This document shows, piece by piece, positions 49,736 to 61,100 of a stretch of 64,000 bases of DNA. Position numbers and translations under genes: made by a program. The notes below the pieces were generated by a model, which saw only the letters and a list, made by a program, of their open reading frames with translations, did not search any database and was not told the origin of the DNA. This DNA comes from Bradyrhizobium guangzhouense (GTDB lineage: Bacteria > Pseudomonadota > Alphaproteobacteria > Rhizobiales > Xanthobacteraceae). The first letter of the stretch is position 1. Every line of letters starts with the position of its first letter. The DNA is taken from assembly GCF_004114955.1 (NCBI RefSeq), contig NZ_CP030053.1:6674001-6738000 (forward strand). Direction: 5' to 3'.

Positions 49736-51970
49736 CTACTTCGTCAGCAGCGCGTACGCCCCGGTCCAGTCCTGCGGTGGCGGATTGGCCTCGAAATTCC
49801 TGATGCGCGCTTCGTACAGCTTGAACAGCTTTTCCAGCGTGTCGGCGTCCTCGCTGCGGCGGCCGCGCTCGATGGCGTCGAGTGCGCCCTGCCAATCGCG
49901 GTTGCGGTAGCAGCCGAGCATCTCGATGGTGATGTTGCGCAGGCGCTGGAACGCGGCCGAATGCATCACATCCTCGCGGCCGGCGATGGCATAGATCACC
50001 TCCGGCTCGGTCTTGCCCTTGACCATGATGAAGTCGAGCTCGAGGATCGCGAACTTGTCCTTGGCGGCCAGCGCCGTGCGGGAGCCGACGATGATGGGGA
50101 AGCCGTATTCCTTGGTCTGGCCTTCCAGGCGCGAGGCGAGGTTCACGCTGTCGCCGAGCACCGAATAGTTCTTCTTCAGGTCGGAGCCCATGTTGCCGAC
50201 CACGCCGATGCCGGTGTTGAGGCCGATACCGACATTGAGCGGGATGTAGACGTGGCCGCCGTCGGCCGCTTCCTGCTCGCGCTCCTTGTTGACGACGTCG
50301 ATCTTCTCCAGCATCTGGATCGCGGCCTCGCAGGCGTGGACCTGATGCCCGGCATCGTCGAGCGGCGCGTTCCAGAACGCCATGATGGCGTCGCCCATGT
50401 ACTTGTCGACGTAACCCTTCTGTTCGATGATCACGTCCGTGAGCGGAGTCAGGAAGCGGTTCATCAGCGTGATCAGGCCTTGCGGATCGTGCTTGTAGCT
50501 CTCCGAGATCGTGGTGAAGCCGCGCACGTCGGAGAACATGATCGTCATCTCGCGTTCCTCGCCACCGAGCACGACCTTCTCCGGCGATTGCGCGAGCTGC
50601 TCGACCAGCACCGGCGACATGTACTGGGCGAAGATGCCGCGGATCTGCACGCGCTGGCGCTGCTCGCGCACGAAGCTCGAGAAGATGAAGGTGAGGTAGA
50701 TCGCCGTGGTCGACAGCAGCGGATAGGTGAAGTCGATGAGATAGCGGTACTTCGCGTAGAAGAACCAGGACACGCCGATCAGGATCGCGGCGAACAACGC
50801 GCCTGCCAGCACCAGTCTGACAGGTCCGAGGTTCGGCGTGAAGATGATGACGAGGATGCCTATGATCAGCGCGGTGATCAATTCGACGCCGAGCGCATAG
50901 TTCGGCCGGGAGATCGCGGCGCCGGTCAGCACGCTTTCGAGCACCTGGGCGTGAATCTCGACACCCGGCATGGCCCGCGACACCGGCGTGGTCTTGATGT
51001 CGTTCAGGCCGACCGCGGAGGTGCCGATCAGCACCAGCTTGCCGGCAAGCTTGCCCCGCGACACCGTGTTGTCGAGCACGTCCGCCGCCGAGACGTAGAT
51101 CGAGGGGTCGTGGCGGGCATAATGCACCCAGAGCTGGCCGTTCTCGTCGGTCGGAATCTCGACACCCTTGATGCGGATGGCGCGAATACCGGTCTTGTCC
51201 GTGCGCACCAGCAGTGTCGGTGTCCCCGTGACCACGCGCAGGATCTCGAGGCTGAGCGACGGCATGGTCTGGCCCTGCGCGCGCATGATCATCGGCACGC
51301 GCCGGATCAGGCCGTCACGTTCAGTTCTGATCGTGAACAGGCCGCGGCCCGCCGCAACCTGCTCGATGATCGGCACGTTGCGCAACAGGCCCGGAAATTC
51401 GAACAGGAAACGCTCGGCACCGGCCTCACCGACCGTTGCCACGCCGGTGAAGGGAAGCGTCTTGTCGATCTCCGACGTGATCGCCGACTGCCCGGTCTCG
51501 CCCAGCACCACACGTGAGCGCTTGATCGCCTCCGAAAGGACTTGGTCGTTGCTCGGCAGCTCGCGCAGCCTGGTGCGGGTAACGTCGTCGAGATAGCGCA
51601 TCTGGCTGGCGACCAGATCCGGATTGAGCCGGTCCGGTTCGGAAAACACCACGTCGAAGCCGATCGCCACCGCACCGTTGTTGGTGAGGTCGGTGATCAA
51701 GTCCGCGATCCGCGTGCGCGGCCATGGCCATTGGCCGAGTTTGGCGAGACTCCTGTCGTCGATGTCGACGATGGTGACCGGCCGCACCCCCTTCTTGTCG
51801 CGCGGATCGACCAGCTGGAACATGTCGAAGGTGCGCAGCCGCAGCTCCTGGACCGGCGGCGGATCCCAGACGCGCAGACCTGCGAAGACGACCAGCAGCC
51901 CAAGGCACAGCAGCCGCGCCAAGCCGAACTTTCGCGCAAACCACCGGCGCAGGATCTTGAGACGTTTCAT
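49736..51970 (-). CDS. CHASE2 domain adenylate/guanylate cyclase
   Basis: A 744-residue membrane cyclase. TM1 is at about 16-34, then a periplasmic CHASE2 sensor (about 40-340, including VTIVDIDDRSLAKLGQWPWPRTRIADL), then about three more membrane segments (360-450, YALGVELITALIIGILVIIF and following). The class III catalytic domain is at about 470-670: TIMFSDVRGFTTISESYKHD holds the first metal Asp and YMGDAIMAFWNAP the second, with GDSVNLASRLEGQTKEYG for the Asn/Arg transition-state residues. It makes cAMP or cGMP in response to an envelope signal. It is 146 bp downstream of the FecR-type giant protein gene. Confidence 0.93.
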   Translation of the reverse strand: MKRLKILRRWFARKFGLARLLCLGLLVVFAGLRVWDPPPVQELRLRTFDMFQLVDPRDKKGVRPVTIVDIDDRSLAKLGQWPWPRTRIADLITDLTNNGAVAIGFDVVFSEPDRLNPDLVASQMRYLDDVTRTRLRELPSNDQVLSEAIKRSRVVLGETGQSAITSEIDKTLPFTGVATVGEAGAERFLFEFPGLLRNVPIIEQVAAGRGLFTIRTERDGLIRRVPMIMRAQGQTMPSLSLEILRVVTGTPTLLVRTDKTGIRAIRIKGVEIPTDENGQLWVHYARHDPSIYVSAADVLDNTVSRGKLAGKLVLIGTSAVGLNDIKTTPVSRAMPGVEIHAQVLESVLTGAAISRPNYALGVELITALIIGILVIIFTPNLGPVRLVLAGALFAAILIGVSWFFYAKYRYLIDFTYPLLSTTAIYLTFIFSSFVREQRQRVQIRGIFAQYMSPVLVEQLAQSPEKVVLGGEEREMTIMFSDVRGFTTISESYKHDPQGLITLMNRFLTPLTDVIIEQKGYVDKYMGDAIMAFWNAPLDDAGHQVHACEAAIQMLEKIDVVNKEREQEAADGGHVYIPLNVGIGLNTGIGVVGNMGSDLKKNYSVLGDSVNLASRLEGQTKEYGFPIIVGSRTALAAKDKFAILELDFIMVKGKTEPEVIYAIAGREDVMHSAAFQRLRNITIEMLGCYRNRDWQGALDAIERGRRSEDADTLEKLFKLYEARIRNFEANPPPQDWTGAYALLTK

Positions 51971-52116
51971 GTCAGTCGCGCTTCCTGCCGCGCATCGCCT
52001 CCGATCGACCGATCATGGAGCCTCTCTGCGCGGTTGGCCATTGCCTGATGCGGAGGATTATGGATTTTTTGCCGCGGTCAAGCTTCGCGTTCATCGCCGG
52101 GCCGGTCCGGCGCTCA

Positions 52117-55100
52117 TCAGGTGATGTGGAAGATGAAATCGCTGGCCTTGAGATTTGCGGTCAATTTCGACAGCAGAAGGGACTCATGTTCCGTCACCGA
52201 GCCCTCGCCCGCGCTGATCTGCTGCTGCCAGGTGACCAGCGTATCGCCGGACTGCTGGGCGATCGTGAGATCGTGGATCGAGCCGACGTCCGAGAACTGG
52301 CGCAGGTCGATCCTGTCGACGCCCTCGATGAAATCGGTGATGGTGTGCGCGTAGTCGGCGACGGGATGCCCTTCGCCGTCGAACCCGGCCGAGCCCGGCG
52401 CGAACACGAACTGATCCTGGCCGCCGCCGCCGGTCAGCGTGTCGCCGGTCGTCGGCGCAAAGATCACGTCCTTGCCGCTGGTGCCGGTGAGGGTGATGCC
52501 CTGGCTGGTATCGCCAGCCTCGTCGAAGATGAAGTTGACGGTGTCGTGGGCACCGGTGGTCTTGTCGGTCACCGTGAGCGTGATCTGGTCCTGGTCGGGG
52601 GCCGGATCACCCGGTGAATAGGTGACACCGTCCGCCAAGCCGAGATTGATGGCGCTCAGCGAGCCCGATGTCGTCGGGAGATGGACGCTGCTGGTGTCGG
52701 TCGAGGGCGTGGGCGAGGTCGTCGCCGTGAGCGTGAAGGTGTCGGTCGAGGCGCCGGCATCGCTGTCGACAACCGACAGATCCTTGATGGTGTCGGTGCC
52801 GAGGTCTCCGTTGTGCGAGACGGTGAAATTGTCGGTGTCGATGACCGGCCCGCCACCGTCGACCTTGACGGCGACATCGCTGGTGAACGTGTTGGTGTCG
52901 CTCAGCGGCCCGGAGAGGCCGGTTGCCTGATCGACCACGGTGCCGCTGACATGCAGGCTGAACTCGCCGGTGTAGTCGGCCGGCGCCGTCATCGTCAGCG
53001 GAGAGGCACCGAGCGAATCGATATCCGCCGAACTGATCAGCCAGTGGCCGGCCTCGGCGCCGGTCCCGGGCTGACCGACCGAGAACGTCGCGCCATCCGG
53101 GAAGCCGGACAGGTCCAGCGACATGTGCTCCGACCCGTCGGTATCGGTGACCGCGGTGAGGCCCGACAGGGCGATGGGCACGCCGTGCTCGCCCTCGAAG
53201 GCATTGGAGATGGTGACGTTGCTGACCGTGGCGTCGTGCTGGCTGTCGTTCGCCTCACGGTTGGTGATGGTGACGAGATTGCCGGCCGCGTAGTCGCTGA
53301 AATCGGATGTATAGCTGCCGACGGCCTCGCCGGTGCCGTGATCGACGATCACCACCGTTTGATGCGAGCCGTCATCGGTGATGGTCGCGTCGTAGACCGT
53401 GCCCTGGCTGAGGCCAGCCGTCAGGTTGACGTTAGCGCCGGTGGCATTGTTGGTGATGATCAGGCCTTGGCCCCAGCCGAACATGAAGGACAGGCCGTTG
53501 GCCGGTGAGCCGAACGCGCCGGTCGTCCCGTCGGTGCCGTCGGTGACCGCGACATAGGGACCGATGCCGTCGTCGAGGCTGAAGCTCAGGCTGACATGCA
53601 GCGGCGTGGCTGCCGTCGGGGTGAAGCCTGACGTCGTCTCCAGATAGCCGTGATCGTGCAAGACCACGCCGTTGGCCGTTGGCGTCACCGACGCATCATC
53701 GGCGGTGCCGGGCACCGACGGCAGGACGACCTGCCATTTCGTCAGGTCGATGCTGTCACCGGTCAGGCTGTCCGCGACATAATTCACCGCGAGCGCCTTG
53801 AACGCCGGCGGGTCGGTCACCGGAGTGACTTCAGTGTTGAGCGTGGCCGGCAGGGTCGAGACGCTGGAGCCGATCGCGGGAGACGTGATGTCGATCAGGA
53901 CGGGCGTGGCGCCACTGGCGCCGCCGACATAGGTGTCATCAAGGGCGTGCACGTCGAGACTGCCCGGCACGCCGCTGTAGTTCGCTGCTGGCACGAAGCG
54001 GAGCAACGTGTCCGTGGCCAGGACCAGCGCACCGGTGTCGCTGACGCCGGAGACATCGATCCACTGATTGCCGCCCGCAACCTCGTACTGCCAGACGCCC
54101 TGCGCGGCGGTGGCGTGGTCGGCCGTGATGGCGACAGCTTTGAGGCTCGCGCCGTCGTCGACGTCGTGGAAGCCGGCGGCGAACAGCTTGCCGACGCTGG
54201 ACCCGGCCGGCGCGGCGGTATCTTCGCTGACCGCGGCGAGCGTCGCATTGTCGAGCGTCGGCGCATCGTTGCTGCCGGCGATGTTGATCGTGACGACGCC
54301 GTTGCCGGTGCCGGTCGGCGCGTGGCCGTCGTCGGGCACGATGGTGTATTGCAGCGACAGCGTGTGGCCCGCGGCGAGGAAGTCGAAGGCCTGGCTGCCG
54401 GAATTGAAGTTCCAGGTAAACTGGGCGTGGGTTGCGGTGCCGTTCAGGATGTCGCCGGACTGCACGGTGAGATAGTTCAACAGGTCTGTATTCGACAGCC
54501 CGTCGATGCCGTCGGCTTGCAGGGTGCCGTCGAGATAGACCGAGACGTGATCGCGCGCCACGGTGACGTGATCGGTGGCGTCGGGGTCGGACACGGTCAG
54601 CGTGCCGTTCGTGCCGAGCCCCGCATTGGTCTCGCTGAGATCGGCACCGGCGCTGTCGCCGGCCTTGGCCGCGATCGCGGGGGCGTCGTTCGCGCCTGAA
54701 ATCGTGACGGTGATCTGGGTCGTGTCGGTCTTGTGGCCGTCATCGAGCGTGACGGTGGAGACCACCGTCGCGGTCTGGTCCTGCCCGAGGAAATCCAGCG
54801 CGCTGTCGGCGATCGAATAGCTCCAGCCGACGGTGCCGTTGTTCTTGCCGCTCAGCTGCAGCGACAGGGCGCTTTCGAGTGCGCTGATCTGGTCCGGCGT
54901 CAGCGTCAGAGCGGTGTGGTCGCTGTTGAGCCAGGTCACATCCTGGTGGGTGACATTCACCGTCGGCCGATCGGTCAGGTCGACGTCGGTGAAGGCGATC
55001 GAGCCGGTCGCGGCAGGCGACGGATCGTATGTCGTGGAGGCACCGGTGGTGTCCGCGAGCTCGGCGAAGCTCGCCGTCAGCGTGGCGCCGTCGGTTGTGA

Positions 55101-58100
55101 ATTTCGGCGCGTCGTCGGCGGCGTTGACCGTGATCAGCGTATGATGCGAACCGTCATCGCTGCCCGCGAAGACCGCGTGGCTGTAGTCGGCGCCGGTCAG
55201 GGTCAGGCTGATGTGATTCCCCGCGGCATCGGTGATCGTCAGCGTACCGCCGGTGCTGGCGTCGTCATTGGCGAGATAGACCGCGCTGGTGCCGGGGCCG
55301 TAGTCGATGCTCGACAGGTCGATCTTGTCGGTGGCAGCCAATCCCGCGATCGATCCGCCGAAATCCGTGGTGTGGATGTCGAGCTCGGCGCCGGTGCCGC
55401 CGAAGGTGATTGTCTGCGACACCGCGGCGTCGACCACGAGCGTCGCGCCCGTATCGATCGTGACCGAGCCGGAGCCGGACAGCGAACCGAACAGCGACAG
55501 GGTTCCGTCGGTATGGATCTCGATCGTGTTGGTGTTGGTGATATTGCCGGTGATCGAGGCGGAGCCCCAACTCTCGATCTTGCCGGAATTGGTGATGCCA
55601 AAGGTCAAACCGTCCGCGCTCGAGACCAAGGCGCCGTCGTGGAGGTCGATCTCGCCGGCATTGTCGATCTTGGACAGCGTGCCGAACGCGCTGGTGCCGG
55701 ACACGGTCCAGATGCCGGCCGCCTTGTTATCGAAGGTGGCGCTGGCGACCCAGATGTTGCCGTCGATGTGCCCGCTGTTGTTGATCGCGATCGCGCCGCC
55801 GGTCTCGACGATGGCGTAGGTCGTCGATGCAACCGATGTGGCATCGACGGGCCCGATCGTGCCGGTATTGTCGATCGTCGCGATGCCGGTGTCGCTCGTA
55901 TTCTCCTGGATATAGATCGCAGCATGGCCGTCGGCGCCGACCACGTAGCCGTGGTTGGTGATGTATGTTGCGCCGGTCGCATTGTCGTCGTTCTGCGTGA
56001 CGCTGATGCCGGTCGCGCCTGTACCGGTGAGATGGCCATCATTGACGATGGTGATATTGCCGGCGCCGGTGGCAAGGGCGGACAGGCCGACGGCACCGGT
56101 AGCCGAGCCCTCGTTGGTCACACTGACGTCGCCGCCGCCGTGATCGGAGGCACGGATCGCGGTGCCGGCGGCGGTGATCGACGAGGTCTCGCCGGTCGAG
56201 ACCGTGACATTGCCGGCGCCCCAGGTGAATGCCTGGATGCCGTAGCCGGCGTCGGCCGTGATCGTGGCATCGCTGTCGACGATGACATCGCCATTGACCG
56301 CGCCCGAGAAAGTAGCGTTGCCGCCCGGCTTGTAGCCGGCGATGATTCCGCCCGGCGTGGCGCCGTCGTTGTTCGGCGTGGTGCCTGAATGGATCGTACC
56401 GTGGGCCTCGACCGTGATCGCGCTGTGCAGATCGCCGTCGATCGCGGTCGCGTAATTCACTGCGACGATGCCCGAGCTGTCCGCCGTGATGCTGTCGCCC
56501 GTCGCCAGCGTGACGGTGATGTCGCCGGCATCGATGCTGTAGGCCTTGATGCCGTAGGCCGTTGCACCCGAGATCGTGACGCCGGTGCCCAGCGTCACCG
56601 CGATGTCGCCGGTGCCGCCGCTGAGGGCGGAGGCCTGAATGCCGTAGCTCTTGGTGCCGGAGACAGAAATCGAGGTTCCGGCGAAGCTGTTCACCGTGAC
56701 GTCGCCGTTCCCGTAATTGTAGGCGTCGATGCCCGAGCCTGCCCCGGCGGTGATGTCGGCGTAATTGTTGACGACGACCGTGCCGCTGACGCCGGTATTG
56801 GCCGCGCTGCCATTCGTCGAGCCGGCATAGCCGGCCTGGATGCCGGCCGGCGGATTGCCACCGAGGTTTGTCGTGCCGCCGGAATGGATCGCGCCGTGCG
56901 CATTGACCGTGACCGTGCTGTCGTCGCCACCGTCGAGCGAGGTCGCGCGATTGACCGCCACGATGCCGGAGCTGCCCGAGGTCACGACACTGCCGGCCTC
57001 GGTGGTGACGGTTATGTCGCCGGTGCCGTAGCTGCGCGCCCGGATGCCATAGATCGAGGTCCCCGTGATATCGCCCCCGGCATCGATGCCGACGTCTCCG
57101 TCACCTTGGGTCGTCGCGTCGATGCCAAACGCGCCACCGGCGGCCCCGCCGAGCTGGGTGATCGAAATGTCGCCGGCGTTTGCGGCGTTGAAATTCTGGA
57201 CGAGGATGCCTTCGGAATTCGCACCGGTCCCGCTCGCCTTGCCCGTGACGTTGTTGATCGTGATGTTACCTGCGCCGGTCACATCATCGACCAGATAAAT
57301 CCCGCGGCCGGAAACACCGGCGATGTCTCCATTCACGGTGAACGAGATGGCGTCGCCCGCAGCAAGGCCGGTAATGTCTCCGGTCGCCGTCAACGAGATG
57401 TCGCCGGTGCCATTCTGGGTGACGGCGACGCCGCTGGCCGCTCCCGTCAGCGTGCCGGTCGGCGTTATCTCGATATCAGCGCGGCTGTCGCTCGTGCCGC
57501 CCGACGCCGTGAAGTCGAGGGCGTCGCCACTCGACGTGGCGATGTCGGCATCGCCCGTGACCGTGAATGTGCCGCCGGTCGACGACTGGCCGGCAATGGT
57601 GCCGGTGAAACCGAGACTGGTGTGGTCGAGCTTGAGCGTATCGGCGCCACCGGCAAAGGTGACGGTCTGGGCGTCCGCGCCGGCAAGCTCCAGCGTCGCC
57701 TTGTCGTCGATCACCAACTGACCGACGCCGGTGAGGCCGCCGGAGAGGTTCAGCGAGCCGGCCTGCACCTCGATGGTGCCGGTATTGGTCACGGCGGCCG
57801 AGATCGAGTTGGCGTTGGAGACGCTGAAGAGATGGCCGGAATTGCTCAGCTGACCGCCGTTGATCGCGACGATATCCGACAGATACAGCTTGGAGGTGCC
57901 GTCGACGGTGACAGTCCCGCCGTCGTTGGTGACGGTCAGCGACGTGAGCTTCAGGATGCCGCCGCCAACGGCCTTGAGATCGGCGGTGTTGACGATCAGC
58001 TCGCCGGAGATGTCCAGTTCGCCGCCATTGGCCTGGATCAGGTGGCTGTTGATGATCTTGTGGCTCACGAGGGGATCGATCGTCAGCTTGCCGCCGGTGA

Positions 58101-61100
58101 CGGTGATCGTTCCGGTGTTGGTGATGTCGGCATTGCTGATGGCGCTCGTGCCGGTGGATTCCAGCGTGCCGGCAATCGTCACGGTGCCGCCGTCGATCGT
58201 CGCGGTGGAGAGATCGAGTGTCGAGCCCGACTCGATCGACACGGCGCCGTCGGTGTTGGTCACATCAGTCGAGATCAGCTTCAGCGTGCCGTCGTTGATC
58301 GCAGCCAGCGTGCCGGTGTTGGTGACGGCCTCGGTGTTGATGTCGAGCTCGGCGTTGTTGGCCCTGATCGTGCCGCCGTCATTGGTGATCAAAGGGGTGG
58401 AACTCGTCGCCACCAGCGTCAGCAGTCCGCCGAGCGTCGATTCCAGCAGATAGAGGTTGGAGATGTTGGCGTCGGTAATCGTGGTCGTGCCGGACGAAGC
58501 GAGCGTCCCGACGATCGTGAGTGCGCCGCCTGTCAGGGTGGCGTCGGCCAGCGTCAGCTTCTTGCCGGTGTCGACCTTGACGGTGCCACCATTGGTGATC
58601 TTGCTCGCCGACACCGTGACGTCGTCGAGCTTGAGCGTGATGTCGCTCGCAACCGTCACGGCCCCCTTGTTCAGGCTTGCGTTGCCGTCGATCGTGCTGT
58701 CGCCCGTGACGTTGATCGTACCGCCCGAGAGGCCGCTGTAGATGTTGACGGTGCCGCCTGATATCTCGGTGCCCGAGAGGGTCAGGGTCTGGCCATCATC
58801 GACCTGCACCGTGTCGTTGTTGGTGACGATGTCGTTGAGCAGGGTTGCCGCGCCCGATATCTCCAGCGTGCCGTTATTGGTGACCGGGCCGCCCTGGATC
58901 TTGGCGCTGGCCTCGAGCTTGACGACGTCGTCGAGCTCGAGGCCGGCATTGTCGGTGATGACAGAGCTGGACACCGTGATGCCGTCCAGCGTCAGCTTCG
59001 CATTGGCGATGACTGCGCCGGTGCTCAGCGTCGCGCCGCCATCGATCTTGCTGGCGCCGGTGACATCGATCGTGCCGGCGCCGTTGACGGTGCCGCCAAT
59101 GATCTCTGTGCCGGAGAGCTGCAGCGTCTGGCTGCCGTCGACCTGCACCGAGCCGATGTTGGTGACGATATCGTTGAGCAGGGTCGCGGCGCCTGAGATC
59201 TCCAGCTTACCGTTGTTGACGATCGGGCCGCTGCCGCCGACCGAGGGACCTTCGGCAAATTCGACCGGGCCGATTGCGAAATCGTTCGGCGAATATGTCG
59301 CGCTGGTCAGCACAAATTTGACCATGGCGATGTCGGCGCTGCTGCTGATCAGGTCGATGAAGATCGCCGAACCGTCTGCGTTGCCGTTGCTCACGCCACC
59401 TTCAGTGACCGTGCCGATCACGTTGCCGCCGAGGTCGTACGCGATGATCTCGGCGGTGAAGCTGCCGTAGTAGTCGGCCTGTATCTGCGCACCCGCCGAA
59501 GAGACCGGCGTTGCGAATTTGATGGTGATGTCGGGCCCGTTCTGATCGTCCCACAGGAGGTGGGTTCCAGGCGCAAAATTCCCCGACCAGCCCGAACTTT
59601 GATCGAGCCGCGCAAAGACGCCGCCAGCGGAAGAGACCGTGCCGCCGGTGCCATCGGTCGCGACGATTTGGCGCGGACTGCCGACTATGGTGTATGGGGT
59701 GCCGAGTTGTCCCCAGTTGAACTCCGCCGTGGCGGGGCCCCCACCCGTGGGAGCGAAAACGCTCGAACTACCCTGGATCACTGCGCCGCCGGTGAGCTTC
59801 ACGGTGCCGTCGATCGTGATGCTGCCCTTGTCCGAGATCGTCGCGCCGTCGACCGTTGCGGTATCGAGCGTCAGGGTTGTGCCAGCCTCGACTGTTACCG
59901 CGCTCGTGCTCAGCGTCGCGCCGCCGTCGATCTTGCTGGCGCCGACGATGTCAATCGTGCCCGTGCCGTTGATGGCGCCGCCTGAAATCTCCGTGCCCGA
60001 CAACGTCAGCGTCTGACCGCCGTCGACCTTGACCGTGCTGTTGTTGGTGACGACATCGTTCGACAGCGTCGCAGCGCCTGATATCTCCAGCGTGCCGTTG
60101 TTGGTGACCGGACCGCCCTGGATCTTGGCGCCACCCTGAAGCTTGACGGTGTGATCGAGCTCGATGCTGGAATTGTCGGCGATGACGGAGCCGGACACCG
60201 TGATGCCGTCCAGTGTCAGCTTGGCTTCGGCCGTGACTGCGCTCGTGCTCAACGTGGCGCCGCCGTCGATCTTGCTGGCGCCAGTGACGTCGATCGTGCC
60301 TGTGCCGTCAATGGCCCCGCCGGATATCTCGGTGTTCGACAGCGTCAGCGTCTGGCTGCCGTCGACCTGCACCGTGCCTTGGTTGGTCACGACGTCGTTG
60401 AGGAGCGTCACGGGGCCCGCGATCTCCAGCGCGCCATTGTTGGTGACCGGGCCGCCCTGGATCTTGGCGCCGCCCTCGAGCTTGACGGTGTCGTCCAGCT
60501 CGATGCTGGAATTGTCGGTGATGACGGAGCCTGACACCGTGATGCCATCCAGCGTCAGCTTCGCATCGGCCGTGACCGTGGCGACGGTGAGCGTGGCAGC
60601 CTTGTCGATTTTGCTGGCGCCGGTGACGTCGATGCTGCCGTCGCCCTTGATAGTGCCGCCGCTGAGCGTGGCGCCGTTCAGGGTCAACGCGGCATCGACG
60701 ATGACGTTGCCGCTCGAATTGTCGACAACCGAGCCCGGACCGATCGCGAGTGCGCCTGCGAGCACCTCGATGGTGCCGGCATTGGCCACTTGCTCGCCGT
60801 CCAGCGCATTGCCGGTACCGGTAACGTTGAGGGTGCCGTTGTTCGTCAGGTTGCCGTTGCTGAGCACTCCGTCGCCGGTGAGGTCGAGCTCGCCATTGTT
60901 GGTGACGGTACCGCTCGTCGAGCTGTAAATGAAGGTGAACGTGCTGCCGCCGCCATCGCTCTCGGCATTGACCAGCACCGGTATCTCGGTGACGACGGTA
61001 ATCGCGCCGCCGTCGATCGTCGCGCCATTGACGGTCAGCTTGCTGTTGGCATCGACCTTGACGTCGCCGGCATTGTTGATGTGGGAGCCATGGTCGATCG

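Noticed and set aside
54733..58761. Two very long plus-strand open frames (551 and 790 residues) opposite the giant gene
   Set aside because: They are antisense shadows of a repetitive high-GC gene, rich in Arg, Asp and Gly with no domain, and lack ribosome sites. The minus-strand reading shows recognisable domains throughout.
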